DNA of 35,787 nucleotides from an uncultured Fibrobacter sp. (lineage in GTDB: Bacteria; Fibrobacterota; Fibrobacteria; Fibrobacterales; Fibrobacteraceae): contig OMSO01000032.1 of assembly GCA_900313675.1 (NCBI GenBank), forward strand, positions 1-35,787. The letters run 5' to 3'. A program made the translations under genes and the position numbers. Below the pieces are notes generated by a model that saw nothing but the letters and a program-made list of their open reading frames with translations, made no database searches and had not been told where the DNA came from. Positions 6,446 to 13,716 of this stretch are shown piece by piece (position 1 is the stretch's first letter; each line of letters starts with the position of its first letter).

Positions 6446-8122
6446 ATGCGTGTTTTACCAAAGTTCGCCAAGATGTTGACGCTCTTGTCCCTTGGTTTCC
6501 TTTCCACACAGGCCTTGGCCCAGAATTTCTGCAATGCGACCCATTCGGGAACGAGCATAAGAAAAACCGAATCCTGGGCGAAGGACTATATCGGTGATTA
6601 CAACTATGAGATTTGGTACGATGGTGGCAACAATTCAGCCACTTTCTATTCTGATGGTTCGTTTTCTTGTGAATTCTCCAATACCAAGGATTACCTTTGC
6701 CGAAGCGGTTATGCATATGATATGACCAAGACATGGCAGGAACTGGGGCACCTATATGCTGATTTCAGTGTGAAGATGAGCAATCTGAACAATATCGGCT
6801 ACTCGTATATTGGTGTTTATGGTTGGTCCAATGACCCGCTGATAGAATACTACATCGTTGACACATGGGGAAGCCAGTACAGGCCGGAATGGATGCAATA
6901 CAAGGGCACGATTACCGTTGATGGTGCTGAGTACGATCTCTATTATCACCGTCAGATTAACCAGCCGGCTATCAATGGAAATGCTGACTTTGATCAGTAT
7001 TTCAGCATCCGTAAGCAAAAGCGTTCTTGCGGTACCATTGATATTACAAAGCACTTTGAAGAATGGCACAAGGTTGGTTGGAAGTTGGGAAAGATGTATG
7101 AAGCCAAGGTTTTGGGTGAAGGTGGAAATACTAATGGCGGTGCTTCGGGGTCCTTTGACTTCAACTATGCTAAAGTTCGTGTTGGTGGCGGTTCCACACC
7201 CACATCCAGTTCCAGCGTAAACAATCCTGCCAGCAGTTCTGCCGTGGTCAATCCTGTTGAAGTTACGAATATTCCTGGAACGGTGGAACTAGAAAACTAT
7301 GCAACTAGCGGTGGTGACGAAGTGACTGTCTATGGAAACATCGTGGGTGAAATTAAGCCGGGCGCATGGTTGGAATACCCTATGTCGGTTACTTCGGCCG
7401 GGATTTACACGGTTGATCTCCTTGCCGCTCGACAAGACGACCAGAATCGTACGACAACCGTAGACATTTCCGTGGATGGAAAAGCGGTGGCCTCCATTAC
7501 GGGCATATTGACCACCGGTTGGAACGATTACGATAGTTTTACGGCTGAAACGACAAACCTTACTGCTGGTTCCCATACCCTTCGCGTGACCTTTGCCGGG
7601 GGCTACGTGAATGTGGACAATCTCAAGTTCACCAAGAAAACCACGGCATCATCTTCTTCTGCAAATCAGTCCTCGTCTTCCGTGAAGCAGTCTTCGTCTT
7701 CTGCAAAGTTGTCTTCGTCGTCTGCTCTGGTGCAGTCGTCTTCGTCTGCACAGGCGGAATCCTCTGCGTCGGTAGAATCTTCTTCATCTGCCCTGGAAAT
7801 TTCTTCCGCTACTGCGGAAAGTTCCTCCTCCTCGGAAGTGTCCTCCGCCGCTATGGAAATATCCTCGTTTGCCATCGGAGAATCCTCGTCGTCTGTCGGG
7901 CAGTGGTATTCCTCTGCCACCATGGCCATGACAAAGGTGCAGTTCCTGATAGAAGGTAACAGGAATTTGCAGGTGTTTGACATGCAGGGACGCTTCTTGG
8001 GTCGCGTTACCGTGGCGCAGGGAACCTCCCTGGAACAGGTTCTTCTTGCCATGTTCCAGAAGCCGGGCGCTTATCTGGTCAAGCAGGGCGGTCGTCTGAC
8101 GCAGGTTCGAGTGACTCGATAA
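6446..8122 (+). CDS. Secreted GH11 endo-1,4-beta-xylanase with CBM6 and C-terminal sorting-type domain
   Basis: 558 residues from the ATG at 6446, preceded by GAAGAGGAG. A signal peptide ends at TQALA-Q (~25). The GH11 beta-jelly roll covers ~35-245; the nucleophile is Glu134 in PLIEYYIVD and the acid/base Glu225 in VLGEGGNTNGGASG. A short Ser linker leads to a CBM6-like module (~265-418), with 'IPGTVELENYA', 'GAWLEYPMSV' and 'GGYVNVDNLKF'. A long Ser-rich linker (~420-500) follows. The final ~55 residues (QVFDMQGRFLGR ... YLVKQGGRLTQVRVTR) match the end of the next gene's product. Predicted function is hydrolysis of xylan backbones outside the cell or on its surface. Both catalytic Glu are present, so it should be active. 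Confidence 0.88.
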   Translation: MRVLPKFAKMLTLLSLGFLSTQALAQNFCNATHSGTSIRKTESWAKDYIGDYNYEIWYDGGNNSATFYSDGSFSCEFSNTKDYLCRSGYAYDMTKTWQELGHLYADFSVKMSNLNNIGYSYIGVYGWSNDPLIEYYIVDTWGSQYRPEWMQYKGTITVDGAEYDLYYHRQINQPAINGNADFDQYFSIRKQKRSCGTIDITKHFEEWHKVGWKLGKMYEAKVLGEGGNTNGGASGSFDFNYAKVRVGGGSTPTSSSSVNNPASSSAVVNPVEVTNIPGTVELENYATSGGDEVTVYGNIVGEIKPGAWLEYPMSVTSAGIYTVDLLAARQDDQNRTTTVDISVDGKAVASITGILTTGWNDYDSFTAETTNLTAGSHTLRVTFAGGYVNVDNLKFTKKTTASSSSANQSSSSVKQSSSSAKLSSSSALVQSSSSAQAESSASVESSSSALEISSATAESSSSSEVSSAAMEISSFAIGESSSSVGQWYSSATMAMTKVQFLIEGNRNLQVFDMQGRFLGRVTVAQGTSLEQVLLAMFQKPGAYLVKQGGRLTQVRVTR

Positions 8123-8152
8123 CCCCAAAAACGTCAAAAACCACATTTTGTC

Positions 8153-8172
8153 ATGCCCGCGCAGGCGGGCTT
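8153..8172. repeat. GCCCGC hairpin repeat, copy 3
   Basis: ATGCCCGC-GCAG-GCGGGCTT: the last two bases depart from the consensus and shorten the stem by one pair. Confidence 0.75.
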
Positions 8173-8216
8173 CTCCCTGATTCTAGGAAAAACGCGAAAA
8201 TCGCCCCGAATTTGTC

Positions 8217-8236
8217 ATGCCCGCGCAGGCGGGCAT
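8217..8236. repeat. GCCCGC hairpin repeat, copy 4
   Basis: Perfect 20-bp copy of the hairpin at 6245-6264, in the same orientation. Confidence 0.8.
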
Positions 8237-8286
8237 CTCCTTGAAAAAAAGCGAAAATCGCCATCTTTACATAAATTTACACACTC

Positions 8287-8321
8287 CCCCGGTGACATCC
8301 GGGGATTTTTTGTATATGTTT
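8287..8321 (+). promoter_or_regulatory. Terminator-like hairpin overlapping a promoter-like box before xylanase 2
   Basis: CCCCGG-TGACAT-CCGGGG (8287-8304), T6 (8306-8311), then TATATG-TTT (8313-8321), 34 bp before the ATG at 8355. Counterpart of 6379-6412 with a stronger stem. Confidence 0.45.
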
Positions 8322-8354
8322 ATATTGGGATTGGATTCTGAAGAGGAGTTCAAT

Positions 8355-9872
8355 ATGAAAAAGGGATATTTTTCGGTCGGGACAGCTGCTCTGCTATCCC
8401 TTGGTCTTTTCACCTCAACATACGCCGCTGATGCCTGTAGTGATGCTATGGGGCATTCAGGTAATGGTATGAAAGTGAATGTCAGTTGCGGTAACGATGG
8501 CTCGTGTCAGGGGTTGGGTAAAATTAGCGGTACCTCTTGGGGACTCGAGGAATGGTATAGTGGAGGCGGAAACAATTCCATGACCTACTACAGCAATGGA
8601 ACGTTCAGTGCCGAATGGAGCGGAGCTGGTGACTTCCTTGCTCGTGTGGGATTCCAGTATGATAACAACCTCGTTGACCACAAAACCAAGCATTATGCCG
8701 TAGACTACAAATATACCAAGCAGAGTCAATCTGCGGGTTATGGTTACATTGGTGTTTATGGTTGGACTAGAAACCCAGATGTGGAATACTATATTGTGGA
8801 CGACTGGTACAGCCAACCGAATGATCAATATATTGGGCCCAGTTTTGGAACATTTACGGTTGATGGTGGTACCTATAGTGTTCATGCGTTCATAAGGGAT
8901 AATGAATATTCTAAACTAGGACAATCTACGTTCCTACAGATTTTTAGTGTCCGTGAAACTCCTCGTCAGTGTGGTCACATCGATATTTCAGCCCATTTCA
9001 AAAAGTGGGATGAATTGTTCCACGGTCAAACAGAAAATCTGCCGACCTCCAAGAATGGTCATATGAATTATACTGTTGGCTTCGGAAAATTGATGGAAGT
9101 GATGTTGATGAGCGAAGCTGGCGGATCTGCTACAGGAAAAATCGACTACACCTACTTCAACATGGTTGACAATGCTGAAGGCTCCACTGTTACCTCCAGC
9201 GCCTCCACGAATCCCACAAGCTCCGCTTCTACCCCCACTTCTAGCGCTGCTGCACAGACCGCTGTAGGAACTTTGCCCGGAAAGATTGAATTCGAAGACT
9301 ACCAGAACAAGGACGGCGGCTTCACCAATGGCGGAACTTACCTGGGAGACATTGAACCCGGTAACTGGGCCGAATATACGGTGAACGTTACCTATACCGG
9401 AACCTATACCTTTGAACTCTCCGCCGCCAGAGGCGATGACCAGGATCGCACCACTTCCATTGACCTCGTCGTAGATGGGACAAACGTGGGCACGATTTCG
9501 GATATCCTGACAGACGGTTGGGATGACTACAAGTCCTTCACCGGGGTGACCACGTCCCTTTCTGCAGGGACCCACACCCTCCGCGTAGAATTTACCGGTG
9601 GCTACGTGAATGTGGACAACATCACCTTTACCGAAAAGGATGTGGACAAGGGTTCCAAGTACGAACCGCCTGCATCCATCCGCAATGTCCATCTCTCCTT
9701 GAATAGCGACAAGGACCTTCAGGTGTTCGACATGCAGGGCCGTAATTTGGGCCGCTTGAGCGTCACTGCAGGCGCTTCTCTCCAGGATGCACTATTCGCA
9801 AGGTTCCACAAGTCTGGCATCTACCTGGTCAAGCAGGGTAGCAAGATGACCAGGGTCCGCGTTACTCGCTAA
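8355..9872 (+). CDS. Secreted GH11 endo-1,4-beta-xylanase with CBM6 and C-terminal sorting-type domain (paralogue 2)
   Basis: 505 residues from the ATG at 8355, same RBS as the upstream paralogue. Signal peptide ends at STYA-AD (~24). The GH11 domain is at ~30-275, with nucleophile Glu144 (PDVEYYIVD) and acid/base Glu254 (LMSEAGGSATG). A short Ser/Thr linker is followed by a CBM6-like module (~285-430; 'LPGKIEFEDYQ', 'PGNWAEYTVNV', 'GGYVNVDNITF'). The last ~65 residues (LQVFDMQGRNLGR ... YLVKQGSKMTRVRVTR) match the end of paralogue 1. The catalytic domain has diverged clearly and has its own insertions, while the CBM6 and tail stay close; the long poly-Ser linker is absent. Two catalytic domains may divide the work on differently substituted xylans (inference). 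A terminator follows at once. Confidence 0.88.
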   Translation: MKKGYFSVGTAALLSLGLFTSTYAADACSDAMGHSGNGMKVNVSCGNDGSCQGLGKISGTSWGLEEWYSGGGNNSMTYYSNGTFSAEWSGAGDFLARVGFQYDNNLVDHKTKHYAVDYKYTKQSQSAGYGYIGVYGWTRNPDVEYYIVDDWYSQPNDQYIGPSFGTFTVDGGTYSVHAFIRDNEYSKLGQSTFLQIFSVRETPRQCGHIDISAHFKKWDELFHGQTENLPTSKNGHMNYTVGFGKLMEVMLMSEAGGSATGKIDYTYFNMVDNAEGSTVTSSASTNPTSSASTPTSSAAAQTAVGTLPGKIEFEDYQNKDGGFTNGGTYLGDIEPGNWAEYTVNVTYTGTYTFELSAARGDDQDRTTSIDLVVDGTNVGTISDILTDGWDDYKSFTGVTTSLSAGTHTLRVEFTGGYVNVDNITFTEKDVDKGSKYEPPASIRNVHLSLNSDKDLQVFDMQGRNLGRLSVTAGASLQDALFARFHKSGIYLVKQGSKMTRVRVTR

Positions 9873-9877
9873 TTGTC

Positions 9878-9907
9878 ATGCCGCACTTGCTGCGGCATCT
9901 CTTTTTT
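9878..9907 (+). terminator. Intrinsic terminator of the xylanase pair
   Basis: ATGCCGCA (9878-9885), 5-nt loop, TGCGGCAT (9891-9898), then CTC and T6 at 9902-9907, 6 bp after the xylanase 2 stop. The stem resembles the GCCCGC repeat family, so a repeat may have been recruited as a terminator. Confidence 0.75.
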
Positions 9908-9920
9908 AATCATACAAAAA

Positions 9921-9946
9921 AGTCACGGCAAAACCGTGGCTTTTTT
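9921..9946. terminator. Bidirectional intrinsic terminator
   Basis: AGTCACGG-CAAA-ACCGTGGCT-type stem of 8 bp, one G-T pair, with an A-run before it and T6 after it. It lies between the rightward xylanases and the leftward Cys-rich gene and can serve both strands. Confidence 0.75.
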
Positions 9947-9961
9947 ATTTGTGAATTGGAG

Positions 9962-9981
9962 ATGCCCGCCTTCGCGGGCAT
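9962..9981. repeat. GCCCGC hairpin repeat, inverted copy
   Basis: ATGCCCGC-CTTC-GCGGGCAT followed by GACA: the reverse orientation of the 6245 family, with a changed loop. Confidence 0.75.
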
Positions 9982-9992
9982 GACAGGTGCAA

Positions 9993-10088
9993 TTATTTCT
10001 TCTTGCTTTTAGACTTTTGCGGTTTTCCGTGAGCAACAAAGCCCCAGTTATTAAACTGGGGCGGTTGCGAGAGCAAAGTCAGGCCAGA
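9993..10088 (-). repeat. In-frame duplicate of the Lys-rich tail of the upstream minus-strand gene
   Basis: After the TAA at 10091-10089, the same frame continues without a stop for 31 codons and ends HGKPQKSKSKKK-stop at 9993. This resembles the gene's own end, HPPKKTAKSKSTKK-stop, in both protein and DNA. The interval contains a hairpin GCCCCAGT-TATTAA-ACTGGGGC (10041-10062), extended by GCAAC/GTTGC arms. It is a decayed duplicate or a displaced original 3' end; transcription to the 9921 terminator would include it. Confidence 0.5.
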
Positions 10089-10775
10089 TTACTTTTTCGT
10101 GCTTTTAGACTTTGCGGTCTTTTTAGGGGGGTGAGCCGCAATCTTCTTCACGCTCTTGTCAGCCTCTTCTTCGGCCTTGAACATGGCCTCGATGGCTTCC
10201 AGAGCGCCGTTGGGGTCTTCCTCGATGATTTCGGAGGCTTCGTCCACCAGCTCGGCAAACTTGTCGTACCAGTCGGCAAAGATTTCCACTTCCAGGCGGT
10301 CCACGCCGGGAACTGTGAGGCGGGCGCCGCAGCATTCGCCGATACGGTCGATGTACTTGGCCATCTGGGGCTTGAGAAGAGTCAGGTCCAGACCGTCCAG
10401 GTCTTCGGGCTCGAACCAGACGCCGTCCACATCGGAATCGTCGTCGTCCTTTGCCTTCTTGCCTTTCTTGCCTTCGCACTTGCCGCACTTGCACTGACCG
10501 TCGCAGCAGCAGTCGTCGTTGCCGTAGAGCGCCATGTATTCTTCGTCGTCCATGCCGCTGTCGTAGTAGAACTCGTCATCTTCGAGGTAGAGTTCTTCCA
10601 CGAAGATTCCCTTGGCGCCCAGCGTCTTGGCTGCGGCGATGAATTCCTTGAGGTCGCCACCGAAGTAGCGCGTGGAGGCGGCTTCCTCGTTCAGGGTCTG
10701 AACGGGAATGGGGGAGAGCTTCTGCTTCTTGATGTAGTCGCAGATGATTTCGCTAATGGATTTATTCTTTGCCAT
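10089..10775 (-). CDS. Acidic hypothetical protein with a Cys-rich cluster
   Basis: 228 residues, ATG at 10775 with a strong AGGAG RBS. I do not recognise the family. The N-terminal ~75 residues (ISEIICDYIKKQ ... YFGGDLKEFIAAAKTLGAKG) look like a compact helical domain. The middle holds an acidic run and CCCDGQCKCGKC (~88-99), with five to six closely spaced Cys likely to bind a metal, followed by a Lys patch and an Asp run. Residues ~115-200 are a second acidic domain, and the end is a Lys/Ser tail. No signal peptide or membrane segment is visible, so it is probably cytoplasmic. It lies upstream of a bidirectional terminator and downstream of dapA on the same strand. Confidence 0.75.
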   Translation of the reverse strand: MAKNKSISEIICDYIKKQKLSPIPVQTLNEEAASTRYFGGDLKEFIAAAKTLGAKGIFVEELYLEDDEFYYDSGMDDEEYMALYGNDDCCCDGQCKCGKCEGKKGKKAKDDDDSDVDGVWFEPEDLDGLDLTLLKPQMAKYIDRIGECCGARLTVPGVDRLEVEIFADWYDKFAELVDEASEIIEEDPNGALEAIEAMFKAEEEADKSVKKIAAHPPKKTAKSKSTKK

Positions 10776-10796
10776 GGGATTCTCCTGTTAAAAAGG

Positions 10797-10930
10797 TTTG
10801 AGGTTTGAGGTCGCTTCGCTTTGAGGTCGGTCGCCGGAGGCTCCCTTTGGGTAAAACATCTCGTACTTTATTTTACCTCAGAGCATCCGCAGGATGCAAC
10901 CTCACTTCTCAAAGCACCGTAGGTGCGAGC
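10797..10930. repeat. Cluster of TGAGGT-flanked hairpin repeats between dapA and the Cys-rich gene
   Basis: Several short hairpins with 3-nt loops lie between TTTGAGGT or CCTCA/CTCAAA flanks. Clear examples are GCATCC-GCA-GGATGC (10883-10897) and GCACC-GTA-GGTGC (10914-10926), with a weaker GCC-GGA-GGC near 10834. Stem sequences differ between units while flanks are shared. The same family fills 18482-18600. Confidence 0.7.
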
Positions 10931-10936
10931 CCATTC

Positions 10937-11893
10937 CTAAATATGGTACTTCTTCAAACTCTCAGCCTTTTCGTTGATGAGCTTCATGATGCGGGCCACG
11001 GCTTCGTCACCGCGGGCGGTATCCTTCACGCTGGTCATCGGCTGGAAGAGCGGGCTGTTGAACATGGTTCCGAGAGGAATCGGGTTCTTGCGGCAGAAGG
11101 TCGCTTCCACGTAGTCGCGGGCGGCGTCCTGCAGGTCGTCGCACTTCTGGAACTCGCCCTTCTGGAAAGCCTTGTACAGGTCCACGAAAATCTTTGCCGC
11201 TTCGGGGATGTTCGCCGTTGCGCTCACGAGGCCCGTGCCACCCATCTCAAGCATGTCGATGAAGAATCCGTCTTCGCCGCTGAGCACTGCGAAGTCGCTG
11301 TTCTTCGTTTCGTTGATGACGCGCTTCGTGTCTTCGTGGAACTTTTCGCCGATACGGAAATCGACCGCCTGCTTGAGTCCGATGATGTTCTTGTCTTCGG
11401 AAAGGGCGATGAGGGTGTCGGGGTGGACGTAGCTGGCGGTACGGCCCGGCACGTTGTAGATGATAATCTTCGCGCCCGTTTCGGAGCTGAGGGTCTTGAA
11501 GTGCTTCTCGATGCCTTCCTGGGAGGGATTATTGTAGTAACCCGTGACGCAGAGGACCGGAACTTCCGCAATCTTCAACACTTCTTCGATCATCTCGACG
11601 GATTCGCGGGTGCAGTTGCTGCCGGCACCTGCAATCACGGGCACGCGGCCGTCCACGTAGTCCAGCGTGAACTTGATGATATCGAGGTGCTGCTTGTGGG
11701 TGACCGTCGCACTCTGGCCCGTGGTTCCCACAGGGAGAATGCCAGAAACGCCGGAAGCGATAAGGTCGTCAATCATCTTCTCCATCTTCTTGTAGTCGAC
11801 GGAGTTGCGGAGACACTTGGGATCGTCGTCCATCAGCGGGGTGAACAACGCGGGGAAAACACCAGTAAGTTGAGAAGCTTTTGTAATCTGCAT
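10937..11893 (-). CDS. dapA: 4-hydroxy-tetrahydrodipicolinate synthase
   Basis: 318 residues, ATG at 11893. DapA condenses pyruvate with aspartate semialdehyde, the first committed step toward lysine and meso-diaminopimelate for the cell wall. The TIM-barrel signatures are present: LPVGTTGQSAT (~53-63) with the Thr pair at 57-58, the active-site Tyr120 in GYYNNPS, Tyr146 and Arg151 in IIIYNVPGRT, and the Schiff-base Lys174 in IGLKQA. Gln60 replaces the Glu usual in GTTGES. At 318 residues it is ~25 longer than E. coli DapA, with extra residues at both ends. Related aldolases (NanA and others) share the fold, but the motif set favours DapA. Likely promoter: TATATATTTA just upstream on the minus strand. 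Confidence 0.88.
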   Translation of the reverse strand: MQITKASQLTGVFPALFTPLMDDDPKCLRNSVDYKKMEKMIDDLIASGVSGILPVGTTGQSATVTHKQHLDIIKFTLDYVDGRVPVIAGAGSNCTRESVEMIEEVLKIAEVPVLCVTGYYNNPSQEGIEKHFKTLSSETGAKIIIYNVPGRTASYVHPDTLIALSEDKNIIGLKQAVDFRIGEKFHEDTKRVINETKNSDFAVLSGEDGFFIDMLEMGGTGLVSATANIPEAAKIFVDLYKAFQKGEFQKCDDLQDAARDYVEATFCRKNPIPLGTMFNSPLFQPMTSVKDTARGDEAVARIMKLINEKAESLKKYHI

Positions 11894-12024
11894 AGTGCCC
11901 TAAATATATAAAAGTTCAGGGATTGGTACGCCAAATTTAAAAAAAAGAATGCTTGGCAGGCAGCAAAGTAGGCCCTTTGAAAAAAATGTTCAGAATATCC
12001 TTGAACTAGGAAATGACAGGGCTT

Positions 12025-12060
12025 TTTTTGAAAAATTTTCTATGTTCTGGGAGGAAATAC
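12025..12060 (+). promoter_or_regulatory. Candidate promoter of the lipoprotein gene
   Basis: A T-rich stretch leading into TTTTCTATGTTCT (about 12036-12048), similar to the T-tract plus CTATcTTT boxes before surE and nuoB, ~40 bp upstream of the ATG at 12089. The rest of the 195-bp gap to dapA shows nothing I recognise. Confidence 0.35.
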
Positions 12061-12088
12061 TTTGTTCTACCCCTAGAGGAGGACTGTT

Positions 12089-13468
12089 ATGGATAAAATT
12101 GTTAAACTGTCATGGTCGGTTTTGTTTGTGTCGCTAGTTCTTGCGTTTCTAGCCTGCAGTGACGATTCCTCCAGCAACACAGGTCTCCCGGAGGACGAAA
12201 GCGCCGAGTCAACAGAAAATGATAAAAATGTTGGCGAGAACGTCGGCAAGGATGCCGGTTCGAAAGATGGCGAGGGAACGGGTGTAAACGGTGGCAAGGA
12301 TGCCGGTTCGAAAGATGGCGAGGGAACGGGTGTAAACGGTGGCAAGGATGCCGGTACGAAAGACGGCGAGGGAACTGGTGTAAACGGCGACAAGGATGAA
12401 TCCGGTGATGCCTCTGGTGTATGTGGCACGGAGACTTTTGACCTGGAGACGCAGCATTGCGGAGAAGGAGATGTCGTCGAGACCGCGTGCGGTAGCGGGG
12501 AAAGTGCCGTATGGTACATTGCGGACGGCAGTAAGGCATGTGAATCTGGCGTTGTAAAAGGCATATGTGGCGCGGAGACTTTCGACCTGGAGACGCAGCG
12601 TTGCGGAGAAGGAAATGTCGTCGAGACCGTGTGCGGTAGCGGGGAAAGTGCCGTATGGTACGTCGCAGACGGCAGTAAGGCATGTGAATCTGGCGTTGTA
12701 AAAGGCATATGTGGCACGGAGACTTTTGACCTGGAGACGCAGCGTTGCGGTGACGGAAATGTCGTCGAGACCGCGTGCGGTAACGGGGAAAGTGCCGTAT
12801 GGTACATTGCGGACGGCAGCAAGGTATGTGAATCTGGTGTTGTAAAAGGCGTATGTGGCACGGAGACTTTTGACCTGGAGACGCAGCGTTGCGGAGAAGG
12901 AAATGTCATTGAGACCGCGTGCGGTAACGGAGAATCCGCCGTATGGTACGACTCTTCTAAGTTTTTTTGCGATACGCGTGACAATCAGTTGTATGGTTAT
13001 GTTCGCATTGCTCAAGGCAACACAGCCCAAATTTGGATGACGAAGAACCTGAATTATAAAACAAGTAGCGGAAGCTGGTGTTATTCGAACAATACTGCTA
13101 ACTGCACGAAATATGGTCGCTTATACACATGGTCTGCAGCTACCGGTGCGTGCCCCGCAGGTTGGCGCTTACCCAGTACTCAGAATTGGAGAACACTTTT
13201 TGATCTTGTCGGAGGGAAAAGTACTGCGGCCAAAAAACTCAAATCCAAGAGCTGGAATGGTACGGACAATTATGGATTCTCCGCGTTGCCTGGCGGAAGT
13301 TATAGTGAGCCAACTTTTGCCAATGCAGGGAGTTATGCGTACTTTTGGACATCCACCGCAGACAACGACCGTAGTGCTCAAAGCATCGACATGAGTTCTT
13401 ACGATTCTCCAACTGAGAACAGCTATGTTAAAAGCAGGGGATTCTCTGTCCGTTGTCTCAAGAAGTAG
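12089..13468 (+). CDS. Lipoprotein with nested tandem repeats and a Fibrobacter major paralogous (FISUMP, TIGR02145-type) domain
   Basis: 459 residues, strong RBS AGAGGAGGA. The signal peptide ends in a lipobox LAFLAC, with Cys23 as the predicted lipidated residue, followed by an acidic Ser-rich spacer. Three 16-residue repeats (GKDAGSKDGEGTGVNG type, ~53-100) are followed by four 48-residue repeats (~110-295), each with a CG-TETFDLET core, four to five Cys and an SAVWYxADGSK stretch. The C-terminal ~165 residues carry the paralogous-domain hallmarks IWMTKNLNY, ACPAGWRLPS, GFSALPGG and the ending GFSVRCLKK. The function of this large Fibrobacter family is not established; export to the cell envelope is inferred from the lipobox. 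The Cys-rich repeats may be disulfide-bonded modules. Confidence 0.85.
   Translation: MDKIVKLSWSVLFVSLVLAFLACSDDSSSNTGLPEDESAESTENDKNVGENVGKDAGSKDGEGTGVNGGKDAGSKDGEGTGVNGGKDAGTKDGEGTGVNGDKDESGDASGVCGTETFDLETQHCGEGDVVETACGSGESAVWYIADGSKACESGVVKGICGAETFDLETQRCGEGNVVETVCGSGESAVWYVADGSKACESGVVKGICGTETFDLETQRCGDGNVVETACGNGESAVWYIADGSKVCESGVVKGVCGTETFDLETQRCGEGNVIETACGNGESAVWYDSSKFFCDTRDNQLYGYVRIAQGNTAQIWMTKNLNYKTSSGSWCYSNNTANCTKYGRLYTWSAATGACPAGWRLPSTQNWRTLFDLVGGKSTAAKKLKSKSWNGTDNYGFSALPGGSYSEPTFANAGSYAYFWTSTADNDRSAQSIDMSSYDSPTENSYVKSRGFSVRCLKK
12245..12388 (+). repeat. 48-bp tandem repeat, 3 copies
   Basis: Units begin at 12245, 12293 and 12341. The first two are nearly identical and the third has a few substitutions. 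Length is a multiple of three, so copy-number change keeps the frame. Encodes a Gly/Asp/Lys spacer. Confidence 0.85.
12416..12955 (+). repeat. 144-bp tandem repeat, 4 copies (last one incomplete)
   Basis: The TGTGGCxCGGAGACTTT landmark falls at 12422, 12566, 12710 and 12854, exactly 144 bp apart. The fourth copy is cut short at SAVWYDSS, where it joins the C-terminal domain. High identity suggests recent expansion or homogenisation. Confidence 0.9.
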
Positions 13469-13716
13469 TCGCTCTAGAATCGTCTTTTTTGCGCTGAGGT
13501 CCCAGGATTCTGCCAAGGATCAGTTCCCTTTTCTGAAAAAGGCCTCCAAAGCCCTTGTTTTAGCGCTTATTCAGTTGCCCAAAGGCAAATATTTTTCTCT
13601 ATTTGTTCGCGGTTTTAGACTGTTCGTGGAATTTTTCCCATGGAACCGAGGATTTAGGTCCGAGATGTTCAGGAGAAGTTCCGTAAGCGAACGGCTATTT
13701 TTATAAAGAGGTTTAT
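13469..13716 (+). promoter_or_regulatory. Intergenic region with candidate promoter of the rimP-nusA-infB operon
   Basis: 248 bp without a gene. TTTTTCTCTATTTGTT at 13593-13606 matches the T-tract plus CTATnTT box seen elsewhere and would give a ~100-nt leader before rimP. GTTCGC (13605) and GCGAAC (13685) could pair across the leader. No clear terminator for the preceding lipoprotein gene is visible. Confidence 0.4.

Larger units (their letters stand above)
8123..8354. other. Intergenic leader of the second xylanase gene
   Basis: 232 bp without a gene. Almost all of it (from 8149) is the second copy of the leader block at 6241-6445. The first 26 bp show no recognisable element. Confidence 0.8.
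8149..8354 (+). repeat. Duplicated leader block, copy 2
   Basis: Near-identical to 6241-6445 and again ending at the base before the ATG. The RBS and the TATATG box are conserved. The terminator-like stem is one base pair longer here. Confidence 0.85.

Noticed and set aside
6245..8236. GCCCGC hairpins as intrinsic terminators
   Set aside because: They are followed by CTCC rather than a T-run and occur in pairs, so they fit a dispersed palindromic repeat better. Only the variant at 9878 has a T-run.
12245..12955. CRISPR-like regular repeats
   Set aside because: The units are directly adjacent without unique spacers and are in-frame coding repeats.
12073..12984. Long minus-strand frames with Pro/Ser repeats opposite the lipoprotein gene
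   Set aside because: They arise because the tandem repeats are multiples of three and lack antisense stops. The plus strand has a signal peptide, lipobox, RBS and a known C-terminal domain.
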